This document shows positions 1 through 8,755 of a DNA stretch of 64,000 nucleotides, in pieces. Source of the stretch: Actinomycetota bacterium (lineage in GTDB: Bacteria; Actinomycetota; Thermoleophilia; Solirubrobacterales; Solirubrobacteraceae); the NCBI GenBank assembly GCA_018268595.1, contig JAFDWH010000026.1, forward strand, positions 62,001 through 126,000, given 5' to 3'. The notes beneath the pieces were generated by a model. It made no database searches. It saw nothing but the letters and a program-made list of their open reading frames with translations, and was not told the origin of the DNA. Both the position numbers and the translations under genes were made by a program. The stretch's first letter is position 1; each line of letters starts with the position of its first letter.

Positions 1-274
1 GGTCGTCGACGACCGCGCCGGCCCGCGCGATCAGGCGGTCGAACTCGTCGCTCTCGATCAGGCGGTCGAGCTGTGTGCGCTCGCCGTGGATCAGCATGAA
101 GCCGCCGAGCTGGCCGCCGTGCGGCTGCAGGAAGCAGGGCTCGAAGCTCTCCACGCGCCCGTCGTCTCTCGCCGCCTGCCAGTAGGCAACGGTCTCGCCG
201 AACACCTCCACCGCTCGCTGCTCCCGGCCTCGCACGACGGGGCCCCAGCCGATGAACAGCGCGTCGTCGGCCAT
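1..274 (-). CDS. Small conserved protein of unknown function (3' end outside window)
   Basis: The first 91 codons are visible, beginning MADDALFIGWGPVVRG; the rest lies beyond base 1. The start is set by a good GGAGGA ribosome site just upstream of ATG 274. The product looks like a small soluble alpha/beta protein, with no signal peptide or membrane segment. The pattern (IGWG.. near the start, then SFEP..L.PHGG.L.GF.LI.G) recalls short conserved hypothetical proteins of actinobacteria; I cannot name a function. It lies 61 bp downstream of metH on the same strand and may be its last co-transcribed gene, though nothing links it to methionine synthesis. Confidence 0.7.
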   Translation of the reverse strand, partial: MADDALFIGWGPVVRGREQRAVEVFGETVAYWQAARDDGRVESFEPCFLQPHGGQLGGFMLIHGERTQLDRLIESDEFDRLIARAGAVVDD

Positions 275-335
275 CGTCGTTCCTCCTTCGGTAGGTCGCC
301 GTTACGAGCGGCGTATGCCCAGAAGGCGGTGCGGG

Positions 336-3300
336 TCAGTCCACGCCGGCCGCGTCTGGCGCGCGATCGACATCCTCGGACTCGACGGCGCCGTCGCGCG
401 GCTCCTCGTCGAACCGCGAGGGGTCGCGGTCGGAGCCGGCGATCAGGTCGTCGGGCGCCTTGTCCTTCGGCAGGAAGCCGCTTCTCATGCCGAAGTAGAC
501 GGCCTGCGGGTGGTGGGCGACGATCGCGACGGTCGACTGCTCGGGTTCGACCGCGTAGCCGCCGGAGAGGCGCATCCCGATCGACGGTGCGTCGAGCAGC
601 GCGAAGACCTTCTCGTGCTCGGACTGGTCCGGGCAGGCGGGGTAGCCCCACGAGTAGCGGCGGCCCTGGTCGAGGTCGACGCCGAGGTCGGAGCGGACTC
701 TCGCGTGCAGCCACTCGGCCATGCCCTCGGCCGTCTGCACGCCGAGGCCGTGGACGAACAGCTGCTCGGCGAACTCGCCTTCCCGCTCCAGTCTCGCCAT
801 CAGCTCGGTGACCTCGTCGCCGGCGGTCACGACCTGCAACGCCACCACGTCCCGCTCGCCGTTGTCGAGCGGGCGGTAGAAGTCGGCGATGCAGATGCGG
901 TCGTGGCGCGGCTGGCGCGGGAACACGAGCCGGCAGATCTCCTTGTCGTGGTCGTCGGGGTCGAACACGACGACCTCGTTGCCGTCGCCGGCGGCGGGGA
1001 AGTAGCCGAGCTTCGCGCGCGGGTGCAGGTAGGTCTGCTCGCGCCACATGCGCTCCAGCCGCGGCTGGAAGTCGCCCTCGACCAGCTCGCGCCACGCCTC
1101 GCCCTTCACGCCGCGCCCGCCCCAGTGCAGCTTGAAGAGGACGTGCGTGTCGAGGTGGCGGTAGACCTGGTCCATGTCGACGGGGACCTCTTGGACGCCC
1201 CACCACGGCGGCGTCGGCACGGGCACGTCGGTGCGCGCGGCCGAGCGCACCGAGTCGTCGGTGACCGGCGGCGCGTCGTCCACGACGACCGGCTTCGCGC
1301 GCAGCGTTCTCGCCGCCTCGCGCGTCTTCGCGACCAGCGCGGCGCGCGCCTCCGCGTCGACCAGCTGGTCCATCTTCGCGAGCCCCTCGAACGCGTCCTT
1401 GCAGTAGAAGACGCCCGGCGCGTAGACGTCGTCGTCCTCGGTCCCGTGCGGGTAGAGGATGCGCAGCCCGAAGTCGCGGTTGATCGCGGCGCCGCCGACG
1501 AGGACCGGGTAGTCGAGCCCGCGCTCGTGCAGCTCCTGCACGCACAGCGGCATCTGCTTCGAGGTCGAGACGAGCAGGGCGGAGAGGCCGATCGCGTCGG
1601 CTCTGTGCTCCTGCGCGGCGTCGAGGATCGTCGAGATCGGCACCTGCTTGCCGAGGTCGACGACCGTGTAGCCGTTGTTCGTCAGGATCGTGTTGACGAG
1701 CGACTTGCCGATGTCGTGCACGTCGCCGAAGACGGTCGCGACGACGACGGTGCCCTTCGTGTAGCCCTCGATGCGGTCGAGGTATCTCTCCAGCTGCGCG
1801 ACGGCCTTCTTCATCACCTCGGCCGACTGCAGGACGAACGGCAGGATCAACTCGCCGGCGCCGAACTTGTCGCCGACCTCCTTCATCGCGGGGAGGAGGA
1901 CGTCGTTCAGCGTGGGGACCGCTCCGATCTTGTCGACCGAGCGGTCGATCCAGTCCTCGACGCCGTCCTTCTTGCGGCGCAGGATGTGGAAGTGCAGCGC
2001 TTCCTCCGGCTCCATGCCGGCGGTCGGGTCGGCCGCTTCCTCCTCGGCGCTCTCGCCCTTCGACTCGAAGTGCTCGATGAAGCGCTGCGTCGCATCGTCG
2101 CGCTTGTTGAACACCAGGTCATCGGCCAGCTCGCGCTCCAACTCCGGGATCTCGGCGTAGGGCGTGATGTCCTTCGGGTGCACCATCGCGAGGTCGAGAC
2201 CGGCCTCGACGCAGTGGTGCAGGAAGACGCTGTTGAGGACCTCGCGCGCCGCTCTGCCGAAGCCGAAGGAGACGTTGGAGACGCCGAGCGAGGTCAGCAC
2301 GCCCGGCAGCTCCGCCTTGATCTGGCGGATGCCCTCGATCGTCTCGATCGCGGACGTCTTGAACTCGTCCGAGCCGGTCGCGAGCGTGAACGTGAGCGCG
2401 TCGAAGATCAGCAGCTGCGGGTCCATCCCGTGCTCGTCGCAGACGTAGCCGTGGATGCGCTTGGCGATGTCGAGCTTGCGCTGGGCCGTCTTGCCCATCG
2501 ACTCCTCGTCGATCGTCAGCGCGATCAGCGCGGCGCCGTGCTGGAGGCACAGCGGGACGACCTTGTCGAGCTTGTCGCGGCCGGCCTCGAGGTTGACGCT
2601 GTTGACGATCGCGCGGCCGGGGATCTGCTCGAGCGCCGCCTGCATCACCTCGGGCTCGGTCGAGTCGACCTGGATCGGCGCCGGCAGCGACAGCGAGACC
2701 TTCTTGACGAGCTTGCGCATCTGCTCGTCCTCGTCCTGGCGCTCGGTCAGCGCGACGCACAGGTCGAGCACGTGCGCGCCGCCCTCGACCTGGTCCTCGG
2801 CGATCTGCAGGAGGCCGTCGTAGTCGTCGGCGAGCAGCAGCTCCTTCGCTCTGCGCGAGCCCTGTGAGTTGACGCGCTCGCCGACGATCGTCGGGCGCGG
2901 CTCCTGCGCGAGCGGGGTGGCGGCGATCATCGAGGAGACGTGCGGCGGGCGGGCCTGCGGACGCTGGGACGGCGTGAGGTCCTTCACGCGCTCGGCGATC
3001 GCGCGGATGTGGTCCGGCGTCGTGCCGCAGCAGCCGCCGACGACGTTCACGCCGTAGCGCTCGACGAACTCGCCGAGCGTCGCTGCGAGCGGCTCGGGCT
3101 TCTCGGGGAAGATCGTCTCGCCGTTGGGGCCCTGCAGCGGCAGGCCGGCGTTCGGGATGCAGTGGACCGGGATGGGGGAGAGCTCCCCGAGGAAGCGGAT
3201 CGCGTCGCGCATGTCCTCGGGACCGGTCGAGCAGTTGAGCCCGATCACGTCGATGCCGAGCGCGGTGAGCGTCGTCAGCACCGCGCTGATGTCGGTGCCG

Positions 3301-3899
3301 AGCAGCATCTTGCCGCCGTTCGGCAGGAGGCTGACGGAGCACTGGATCGGGACCTGCCGGCCCGTCGCCGCGAATGCCTCGCGCGCGCCGAAGATCGCCG
3401 CCTTGACCTCGAGGATGTCCTGCGCGGTCTCGACGATGAGGAGATCCGAGCCCCCTTCGACGAGGCCTCTCGCCTGCTCGGCGAAGACGTCCACGAGCGC
3501 GCGGAAGGAGATGTTGCCGAGCGTCGGGTCGTCGGAGGCGGGCAGGAAGCCGGTCGGGCCGATCGAGCCGGCGACGAAGCGGTCCTCGCCGGCGGCTCTG
3601 CGCGCGATCTGCGCCGCCTTGACGTTGATCTCGTGGGTGTGGTCGGCGAGGCCCCACTCGTCCAGCTTGAGGCGACTCGCCTGGAACGTGTCGGTCTCGA
3701 CGACCTGCGCGCCGGCGTCGAGCATCGCCTGGTGGACGCCCTCGATCACGTCGGGGCGGTGCAGCACGAGCGCCTCGTGGCACTTTCCCTCCAGTCCGCC
3801 GTAGTCGGCCTGGGTCAGGTCGAACTGCTCCAGCGTGGCGCCCATGCCGCCGTCGAACACGACGATTCTGCGGCGGATCGCGTCGAGGTAGTCGCGCAT
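336..3899 (-). CDS. metH: Cobalamin-dependent methionine synthase
   Basis: Transfers a methyl group from 5-methyltetrahydrofolate to homocysteine through methylcobalamin in the cytosol. All four modules of a full-length MetH are present in 1187 residues: the homocysteine domain with zinc-binding Cys near 221 and the Cys-Cys pair near 286 (GGCCGTTP), the pterin-binding domain, the cobalamin domain with DVHDIGK near 725-731 (His is the lower cobalt ligand), and a C-terminal SAM-binding activation domain. I start at ATG 3899 ([11 protein letters not shown]), where family similarity begins; an in-frame ATG 39 bases further upstream would add an unconserved leader. I see no B12 riboswitch upstream. 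Confidence 0.95.
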   Translation of the reverse strand: MRDYLDAIRRRIVVFDGGMGATLEQFDLTQADYGGLEGKCHEALVLHRPDVIEGVHQAMLDAGAQVVETDTFQASRLKLDEWGLADHTHEINVKAAQIARRAAGEDRFVAGSIGPTGFLPASDDPTLGNISFRALVDVFAEQARGLVEGGSDLLIVETAQDILEVKAAIFGAREAFAATGRQVPIQCSVSLLPNGGKMLLGTDISAVLTTLTALGIDVIGLNCSTGPEDMRDAIRFLGELSPIPVHCIPNAGLPLQGPNGETIFPEKPEPLAATLGEFVERYGVNVVGGCCGTTPDHIRAIAERVKDLTPSQRPQARPPHVSSMIAATPLAQEPRPTIVGERVNSQGSRRAKELLLADDYDGLLQIAEDQVEGGAHVLDLCVALTERQDEDEQMRKLVKKVSLSLPAPIQVDSTEPEVMQAALEQIPGRAIVNSVNLEAGRDKLDKVVPLCLQHGAALIALTIDEESMGKTAQRKLDIAKRIHGYVCDEHGMDPQLLIFDALTFTLATGSDEFKTSAIETIEGIRQIKAELPGVLTSLGVSNVSFGFGRAAREVLNSVFLHHCVEAGLDLAMVHPKDITPYAEIPELERELADDLVFNKRDDATQRFIEHFESKGESAEEEAADPTAGMEPEEALHFHILRRKKDGVEDWIDRSVDKIGAVPTLNDVLLPAMKEVGDKFGAGELILPFVLQSAEVMKKAVAQLERYLDRIEGYTKGTVVVATVFGDVHDIGKSLVNTILTNNGYTVVDLGKQVPISTILDAAQEHRADAIGLSALLVSTSKQMPLCVQELHERGLDYPVLVGGAAINRDFGLRILYPHGTEDDDVYAPGVFYCKDAFEGLAKMDQLVDAEARAALVAKTREAARTLRAKPVVVDDAPPVTDDSVRSAARTDVPVPTPPWWGVQEVPVDMDQVYRHLDTHVLFKLHWGGRGVKGEAWRELVEGDFQPRLERMWREQTYLHPRAKLGYFPAAGDGNEVVVFDPDDHDKEICRLVFPRQPRHDRICIADFYRPLDNGERDVVALQVVTAGDEVTELMARLEREGEFAEQLFVHGLGVQTAEGMAEWLHARVRSDLGVDLDQGRRYSWGYPACPDQSEHEKVFALLDAPSIGMRLSGGYAVEPEQSTVAIVAHHPQAVYFGMRSGFLPKDKAPDDLIAGSDRDPSRFDEEPRDGAVESEDVDRAPDAAGVD

Positions 3900-3984
3900 T
3901 GCAGGCGATCCTAGCAGCGGACGCGCCAACCTTGACACAAGCGTGGGAAGGTTGCGTGGGGCGCTCGCGTGGAGCGCCGCACGC

Positions 3985-4143
3985 CTACCCGCGCTGCATC
4001 GGGAACGGCAGCCGCAAGGGCTCGGCCGGACGGCAGATCGAGTCGTCGCAGACGAACTTCCGGCCGTCGTCGGCGATGTGGTAGTGAACGTGGGCGGGGA
4101 GCGGGCTCTCGGTGCGAAGCAGAGCCCGAAGCTGGCGAAGCAT
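3985..4143 (-). CDS. 52-aa protein of unknown function
   Basis: Begins MLRQLRALLRTESPLPAHVHYH, with a strong GGAGG ribosome site six bases before ATG 4143, which favours it over the upstream in-frame ATG at 4179. The short product has an HVHYH stretch and two cysteines (VCDDSICRPAEPLRL), a layout that could bind metal, and no membrane segment. It lies 85 bp upstream of metH on the same strand. I do not recognise a family. The ribosome site and non-random composition make it more than a chance frame, but coding is not proven. Confidence 0.5.
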   Translation of the reverse strand: MLRQLRALLRTESPLPAHVHYHIADDGRKFVCDDSICRPAEPLRLPFPMQRG

Positions 4144-4229
4144 CAGTGCCTCCGGGTCTCGTCGGGTGGGTACGCCCACGACGGTACGGCAGCGCGGCGT
4201 GCGCGTCTGTGCGTCAGCTCACGGAGGGC

Positions 4230-4895
4230 TCACGCGGCGGCCGGCGTCGGCAGCGGGAACAGCTCGGTGAAGCGTCTCGCCTTGCGCTTGTCGCCGGCGA
4301 AGCGCATCGTGCCGGCGTGCAGCGCGTCGGCGAGGGGGCGATGGCCGTGCAGCACGTCGATCAAGGTGGCCGGGTCCGTCTCGATCACCGCGTCGGCGCC
4401 GGGCAGCTCGCCGCGATCGGCTTCGACGTGCCCGTCGGCGACCACGATGCGCAGGCGCTCCTCGCCGAGCCGCAGCTCGACGCGCGCCGCGAAGGCGCCC
4501 GCGCGCGCCGGGTCGAACAGCGCACGCAGGGACAGCGCGTACGCGTCCGGGCTCATGCACATGTCGTCGCTCGGCGGCGGCGCGAAGGTCCCGCCCCAGC
4601 GGCCCAGCTCCATCAGCACCGGCTCCAGGGCGCGGCCGCTCGCGGTCAACTCGTAGACCTGGGACGCGTACGGCGGCGGCAGTCTGCGATGTTCGACGAC
4701 GCCGGCCTCCTCGAGGTCGCGCAGGCGCTGCGCGAGGACGTCGGGGCTGATGTGCGGCAGCCCCGCGCGGAGGTCGGTGAAGCGCTTCGGCCCGAGCAGC
4801 AGCTCGCGCACGACCATCAGCGCCCAGCGCTCGCCGACCACGTCGAGCGCGCGGGCGATGCCGCACGCATCGCCGTAGCTGCGCTTGTTACCCAT
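4230..4895 (-). CDS. HxlR-family transcriptional regulator with C-terminal SCP2-like domain
   Basis: Winged-helix DNA-binding protein, 221 aa. Residues 1-100 carry the HxlR signature (ARALDVVGERWALMVVRELLLGPKRF, then ISPDVLAQRLRDLEEAGVV). Residues 120-215 resemble the small sterol-carrier-like domain found in many actinobacterial HxlR proteins and may bind a hydrophobic ligand. A cysteine at position 11 (GDACG) sits where some family members sense oxidants or electrophiles. It is divergent from the DHA2 pump, 99 bp between start codons, and probably represses that pump and perhaps itself through the inverted repeat at 4936-4950. The ligand is unknown. Confidence 0.85.
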   Translation of the reverse strand: MGNKRSYGDACGIARALDVVGERWALMVVRELLLGPKRFTDLRAGLPHISPDVLAQRLRDLEEAGVVEHRRLPPPYASQVYELTASGRALEPVLMELGRWGGTFAPPPSDDMCMSPDAYALSLRALFDPARAGAFAARVELRLGEERLRIVVADGHVEADRGELPGADAVIETDPATLIDVLHGHRPLADALHAGTMRFAGDKRKARRFTELFPLPTPAAA

Positions 4896-4930
4896 GATGC
4901 AATCCTATCATCTATTAGGAAGAACCAATC

Positions 4931-4958
4931 TTGAAGTTGGTAATCCCAACCATATGAT
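4931..4958 (+). promoter_or_regulatory. Promoter of the DHA2 pump with operator in the spacer
   Basis: TTGAAG (4931-4936) and TATGAT (4953-4958) are separated by 16 bp and form a good housekeeping promoter. The spacer holds the inverted repeat GTTGG-TAATC-CCAAC (4936-4950), a likely site for the divergent HxlR repressor. Transcription from here would begin near 4964-4967, so the in-frame ATG at 4959 cannot be the translation start, leaving ATG 4995. A second weak inverted repeat, CCTA-N8-TAGG, lies at 4904-4919. Confidence 0.6.
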
Positions 4959-4994
4959 ATGACTCCTGGGGTGACGACGACCGAGGGAGCCACG

Positions 4995-6464
4995 ATGACT
5001 GCCGCAACGACCGATCGAACGCGCTGGCTGGCGCTCTACGTGCTGTGCGCCGGCGTGCTGATGATCGTGCTCGACGCGACCGTCGTGAACGTCGCGCTGC
5101 CGTCGATCCAGGACGACCTCGGCTTCTCGCAGACGAGCCTCGCGTGGGTCGTCAACGCCTACCTGATCGCGTTCGGTGGGCTGCTGCTGCTCGGCGGCCG
5201 CATCGGGGACCTCGTCGGCCACCGGCGCATCTTCCTGATCGGCCTGACCGTCTTCACCGCCGCCTCGCTGCTGTGCGCGCTGTCGCAGACGCAGGGGATG
5301 CTGATCGCCGCGCGCTTCGTGCAGGGGATCGGCGGCGCGCTCGCCTCCGCGGTCGTGCTGGGGATGATCATGATGATGTTCCCGGAGCCGCGCGAGCAGG
5401 CGAAGGCGATCGGCGTCTACGGCTTCGTCGCGTCCGCCGGCGGCTCGATCGGCCTGCTGCTCGGCGGCGTGCTGACCGAGTCGATCAGCTGGCACTGGAT
5501 CTTCTTCATCAACGTGCCGATCGGCGTCGCGGCCGGCCTGCTGGCGCGGCGGCTGGTGGCGGCGCGGCCCGGGCTCGGACTCGGCGCGGGCGCCGACCTG
5601 CCGGGGGCCGGGCTGATGACAAGCGGTCTGATGATCGGCGTCTATGCGATCCTGCAGGTGAGCGAGAAGGGCTGGACCTCCGGCGAGGTGCTCGGCCTCG
5701 GCGCGCTGTCGCTCGTGCTGGTGACGGCGTTCGTGCTGCGCCAGGCGCGCGTCGCGAACCCGCTGATGCCGCTGCGGCTGTTCCGCTCGCGCAACGTGGC
5801 CGGCGCCAACCTCGTGCTGATCCTGCTCGTCGTCGGCATGTTCGGGATGTTCTTCCTGGGCGCGCTCTACCTGCAGCGGATCCTCGGCTACGACCCGCTC
5901 GAGGTCGGCCTCGCGTTCCTGCCGGGCACGATCGTGATGGGCGCGATGTCGCTCTACCTGTCGGGCCCGGTCACGATGCGCTTCGGCGCGAAGCGGGTGC
6001 TCGTGGTGTGCCTCGCCGCGATGGGCGGCGCGATGCTGCTGTTCGCGCGCACGCCGGTCGACGGCAACTACGTCGTCGACCTGCTGCCGATCATGCTGCT
6101 GTTCGGCTTCGGCGCCGGCCTGTCGTTCCCGTCGCTGATGCAGCTCGCGATGTCGGGCGCGGCGCCGAGCGACATGGGGCTCGCGTCGGGGCTGGTGAAC
6201 ACGTCGCCGCAGGTCGGCGGCGCCGTCGGCCTCGCCGTCCTCGCGACGATCGCGTCCGACCGCACCGACGCGCTGCTGTCGAACGGCCATTCCGCGATGT
6301 CTGCGCTCAACGGCGGCTTCCACACGGCCTACCTCGTCGGCGCGGCGCTCGTCGTCGTCGCGATCGCGACCGCGATCGCGCTGCTGGAGCCCGTCGCGCA
6401 CCCGGCGATGGCCGGCGCGCATGCGCCCGCGCAGGCCGGCGAGCCGGCGTACTCGGAGGCGTAG
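4995..6464 (+). CDS. DHA2-family MFS drug/metabolite efflux pump, 14 TM segments
   Basis: Proton-driven exporter of the EmrB/QacA type in the cytoplasmic membrane, 489 aa. The first helix ends in the family motif LDATVVNVALPSIQ, followed by the loop motif GGRIGDLVGHRR and the antiporter motif C region (ASAGGSIGLLLGGVL). I start at ATG 4995, preceded by a GAGGGAG ribosome site at 4983-4989; the promoter overlaps the earlier ATG at 4959. The divergent HxlR gene suggests ligand-induced expression. The protein ends GEPAYSEA, identical to the end of the second DHA2 pump at 16245-17822. The substrate is unknown. Confidence 0.9.
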   Translation: MTAATTDRTRWLALYVLCAGVLMIVLDATVVNVALPSIQDDLGFSQTSLAWVVNAYLIAFGGLLLLGGRIGDLVGHRRIFLIGLTVFTAASLLCALSQTQGMLIAARFVQGIGGALASAVVLGMIMMMFPEPREQAKAIGVYGFVASAGGSIGLLLGGVLTESISWHWIFFINVPIGVAAGLLARRLVAARPGLGLGAGADLPGAGLMTSGLMIGVYAILQVSEKGWTSGEVLGLGALSLVLVTAFVLRQARVANPLMPLRLFRSRNVAGANLVLILLVVGMFGMFFLGALYLQRILGYDPLEVGLAFLPGTIVMGAMSLYLSGPVTMRFGAKRVLVVCLAAMGGAMLLFARTPVDGNYVVDLLPIMLLFGFGAGLSFPSLMQLAMSGAAPSDMGLASGLVNTSPQVGGAVGLAVLATIASDRTDALLSNGHSAMSALNGGFHTAYLVGAALVVVAIATAIALLEPVAHPAMAGAHAPAQAGEPAYSEA

Positions 6465-6472
6465 CTGGGACT

Positions 6473-6503
6473 GACGCAACGCGCCGCGTGAGCGGGTTGC
6501 GTC
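6473..6503 (+). terminator. Hairpin after the DHA2 pump
   Basis: GACGCAAC (6473-6480) pairs perfectly with GTTGCGTC (6496-6503). Inside, CCGC-GTGA-GCGG (6484-6495) forms an inner stem, with GCG as a bulge. It begins nine bases after the stop codon of the pump, as expected for a terminator lacking a T tract. Confidence 0.55.
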
Positions 6504-6510
6504 GATTCAT

Positions 6511-6543
6511 GCCAGGCAAGCCGCAGAGTGGGGCTTGCCTGGC
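6511..6543. terminator. Perfect 12-bp hairpin
   Basis: GCCAGGCAAGCC (6511-6522) and GGCTTGCCTGGC (6532-6543) are perfect complements around a 9-nt loop. No T tract follows. It may be a second, bidirectional terminator that insulates the biosynthetic cluster from the pump, or a processed RNA structure. Confidence 0.5.
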
Positions 6544-6936
6544 GGCGGTAAGCTACGTGGCGTTCGGGGGATCGGCTTTCCGCTGCGGGGCAGACGCCTC
6601 GGGTGCTTCGCGGCCGACTGCGCGAGAGGGGGCTCAGCGCTGGGCTGGACAGGGATGCAGAGTCACGATGGAAGGCAGCTTTCACTACAGGGCGTTCGAC
6701 AAGGCCGCCAGTGCCCGCATCGGCGCGATGACGGACATGAGGGTCGAACATCCGTGCACCGGTGGTGAAATGTGGGCCTACAACGGTACGGAAGTCCTAC
6801 ATGCGACAACGCTACCAACAGCTTGCCGTGGCGGATACTTTACCCGAGCTTCATAGGGACGCTACCGAACATAAGTGAAGTCACCCTGCGGCCGCAGCTT
6901 GACCGTCCCGTGCGACGACTCCTAGGATCCGCTGCG
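6544..6936. other. Gene-free stretch upstream of the biosynthetic cluster
   Basis: I see no convincing gene here. The one forward frame of moderate length (6535-6768) is arginine/glycine-rich without a ribosome site. Base composition drops in 6740-6880 compared with the neighbours, which fits a promoter or a junction. No riboswitch that I recognise. Confidence 0.4.
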
Positions 6937-6962
6937 CCCGGCCATCGCGGGGGATGGCCGGG
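6937..6962 (+). promoter_or_regulatory. 10-bp hairpin just upstream of the cluster
   Basis: CCCGGCCATC (6937-6946) pairs perfectly with GATGGCCGGG (6953-6962) around a 6-nt loop. It ends 20 bases before the GGGGGAG ribosome site of the first cluster gene, so it would sit in the 5' leader. It could be an attenuator, a stabilising hairpin or an operator. Confidence 0.4.
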
Positions 6963-7000
6963 GTGAGGCTCGATCGCTCAAAGGGGGAGCTGTGGAATTC

Positions 7001-8122
7001 ATGTCAGAGGAGCGCCGCGCGCTGCACGCGCTCCTTCCCGGCTTGGACGAGCAGCTTGCCGACTTTCCGCTGGCCACGCTCGAGGCGTGCGACAGCCCCG
7101 CGATCGAGCTGTTTCGCGCCGCGGGTGGCCCTGGGTTGCTCGTTCCCACTGAGCATCGCGGGCACGGGATCGACGCTCGCACCGCGTTGCTGGTGCAACG
7201 CGCGCTGGGGGCGCGCTCGCCGTCGCTCGCGGTCGCCACGACCATGCACCACTTCTCCACGGCCACACTCGTCGAGGTCTGGCGTCGCGAACAGGGGCTC
7301 GAGTGGATGCTGCTGCAGGGCATCGCCGAACGGGGCCTGCTGCTTGCTTCCGGGTTTGCCGAGGGGACACACGGGCAGGCCGTTCTGCGGCCGACGATGC
7401 GTGGCCGGCGTGTAGCTGGCATGGTGCGACTCAACGGCAGCAAGCGTCCGTGCAGTCTGGCCCGCTCCATGGACATCCTCACGACATCGGTGGCGATCCT
7501 CGGAGAGGACGGGCGAGATGAGCTTGCGATCGCGCTTGTGTCCGCGGATCTGCCAGGGATCGAGGTCACGCCGTTCTGGTCGACGCCGCTGCTTGCCGGT
7601 GCGCAGAGCGACGCGGTGACGCTGCGGGACGTAGCGGTCGAGGAGAGACTCGTGGTGCCCGTCGGGGTGCTTGGCGCGTCGGAGCTCGATGCGGTGCAGG
7701 CGGCCGGCTTCCTGTGGTTCGAGCTGTTGATCGCGGCCGCCTACCTCGGTGTGGCGAGCGCGCTCGTGGAGCGCCTCCTGGAGGCGCGGCGCGGTGACGC
7801 GGCGGTGCGTGTGACCGCCGTGGCCGAGCTTGAGAGCTCGATGGCGGCCCTGTGCGGAATCGCGCGGGCGGTCGACGACGGAGCTGATCGGGCCGGCTTG
7901 CTGGGGCCGGCGTTGCTGTGCCGCTACGCGACGCAGGACGCGATCGTGCGTGCGACCACCCTGGCCGTTGAGCATCTCGGTGGTATGGCGTTCATCAGCT
8001 CCTCGGACGTCGGCTATCTGAGCGCCGCGGCGCGTGCGCTGGCATTCCATCCACCTGCCCGGAGTGTGGCGGCCAGGGCTGTCGACGCAGCGCTCGGAGG
8101 CGCTCCACTGCAGCTTCCATGA
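7001..8122 (+). CDS. Acyl-CoA dehydrogenase-like flavoprotein
   Basis: 373 aa with the acyl-CoA dehydrogenase plan: an alpha-helical N-terminal domain (residues 1-110), a central beta domain (about 115-210) and a C-terminal helical domain ending ARSVAARAVDAALGG. The C-terminal segment HLGGMAF sits where typical enzymes have HGG.G. These FAD enzymes put a double bond into acyl thioesters. As first gene of a cluster with its own acyl carrier protein, it probably acts on a carrier-bound fatty acyl chain (inference). The ribosome site GGGGGAG (6983-6989) is 11 nt from ATG 7001 and only 2 nt from the alternative GTG 6992, so I prefer 7001. The chain length handled cannot be read from sequence. Confidence 0.75.
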   Translation: MSEERRALHALLPGLDEQLADFPLATLEACDSPAIELFRAAGGPGLLVPTEHRGHGIDARTALLVQRALGARSPSLAVATTMHHFSTATLVEVWRREQGLEWMLLQGIAERGLLLASGFAEGTHGQAVLRPTMRGRRVAGMVRLNGSKRPCSLARSMDILTTSVAILGEDGRDELAIALVSADLPGIEVTPFWSTPLLAGAQSDAVTLRDVAVEERLVVPVGVLGASELDAVQAAGFLWFELLIAAAYLGVASALVERLLEARRGDAAVRVTAVAELESSMAALCGIARAVDDGADRAGLLGPALLCRYATQDAIVRATTLAVEHLGGMAFISSSDVGYLSAAARALAFHPPARSVAARAVDAALGGAPLQLP

Positions 8123-8266
8123 GCGCGCTGGACGGTTGCATCGGGCTGAGCCCACCACTAATCTAGAAGCAGGTGTAACGCCGATGGGGCCTTGGATCGA
8201 GTCCCTCGACGCGTTCGCTTCGGGGATGGCGCCGTGCTGCGGCGCCCATGACAGGTGGGGGGACCG

Positions 8267-8755
8267 ATGGACGCTGTCAACACGTTCGAGACGCCGGCGA
8301 CGTACCGTGCGCTCCGGGCCGAGTACGGCTTGCTGGCACTTGTAGCCGGCTACATGCTGTGGCGAAAGCGAGGCAGCGTGCGCTGGCCTGCCGCCGCGGC
8401 GCTGTTCTTCTACAACGATCTGGTCGGGTATGTGCCCGGAGCGCTTGCATACCGCCGCAGTGCGGACGGACGTATCGGGCGCCGCTACTACGCCGCGTAC
8501 AACGCCGCGCACAGCGCGCTGACTGCGAGCGCGGTCGCGGCTGGTTGGTCGAAGGCACGTGGGCCCGAGTGGGCGCTGCTGGCAATACCGCTGCACATCG
8601 GCATCGATCGTGGGCTGTTCGGGAACTTCTTGAGGCCCTTCAGCGTTGCGTTCGAGCCGAGACCGCATCCGGCATGGGTACAGGTGCGGGAGCAGCTGAG
8701 GACGCCGTGGCCAGGCGATGTGCGGCCTGCAGCAGATGCGGAGGCGGCTCGTTGA
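8267..8755 (+). CDS. Small membrane protein of unknown function in the biosynthetic cluster
   Basis: 162 aa with three or four hydrophobic stretches: YGLLALVAGYMLW, PAAAALFFYNDLVGYV, the AAHSALTASAVAAG helix, and LLAIPLHIGIDRGLFG. The conserved-looking pieces FYNDLVGY, NAAHS and HIGIDRGL recall small membrane proteins of the DUF4260 type, but I am not certain. The start is ATG 8267, with GGGGGGA six bases upstream. It follows a 144-bp gap after the dehydrogenase and overlaps the next gene by four bases. Valanimycin-type clusters also encode small membrane proteins of poorly known role; correspondence is possible but untested. Confidence 0.6.
   Translation: MDAVNTFETPATYRALRAEYGLLALVAGYMLWRKRGSVRWPAAAALFFYNDLVGYVPGALAYRRSADGRIGRRYYAAYNAAHSALTASAVAAGWSKARGPEWALLAIPLHIGIDRGLFGNFLRPFSVAFEPRPHPAWVQVREQLRTPWPGDVRPAADAEAAR

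Noticed and set aside
252-2867. An 871-codon open frame on the plus strand across metH
   Set aside because: It is antisense to a complete MetH with all catalytic motifs. Its translation is Arg/Asp/Val-rich without domains. Long antisense frames are expected at this GC content; the same applies to similar frames opposite many other genes here.
3900-4229. Possible B12 riboswitch upstream of metH
   Set aside because: I looked for the B12-box (GCCACTG) and its partner elements on the minus strand and did not find them. The stretch contains the 52-aa gene instead.
6535-6768. 77-codon forward frame in the gap before the cluster
   Set aside because: Low complexity (Gly, Arg), no ribosome site, and it begins inside a perfect hairpin.
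8184-8345. 53-codon frame (MGPWIESLDAFASGM...) between dehydrogenase and membrane protein, considered as a precursor peptide
   Set aside because: It runs into the membrane-protein gene and ends in an arginine-rich shadow of that gene. No peptide-maturation enzymes are nearby.
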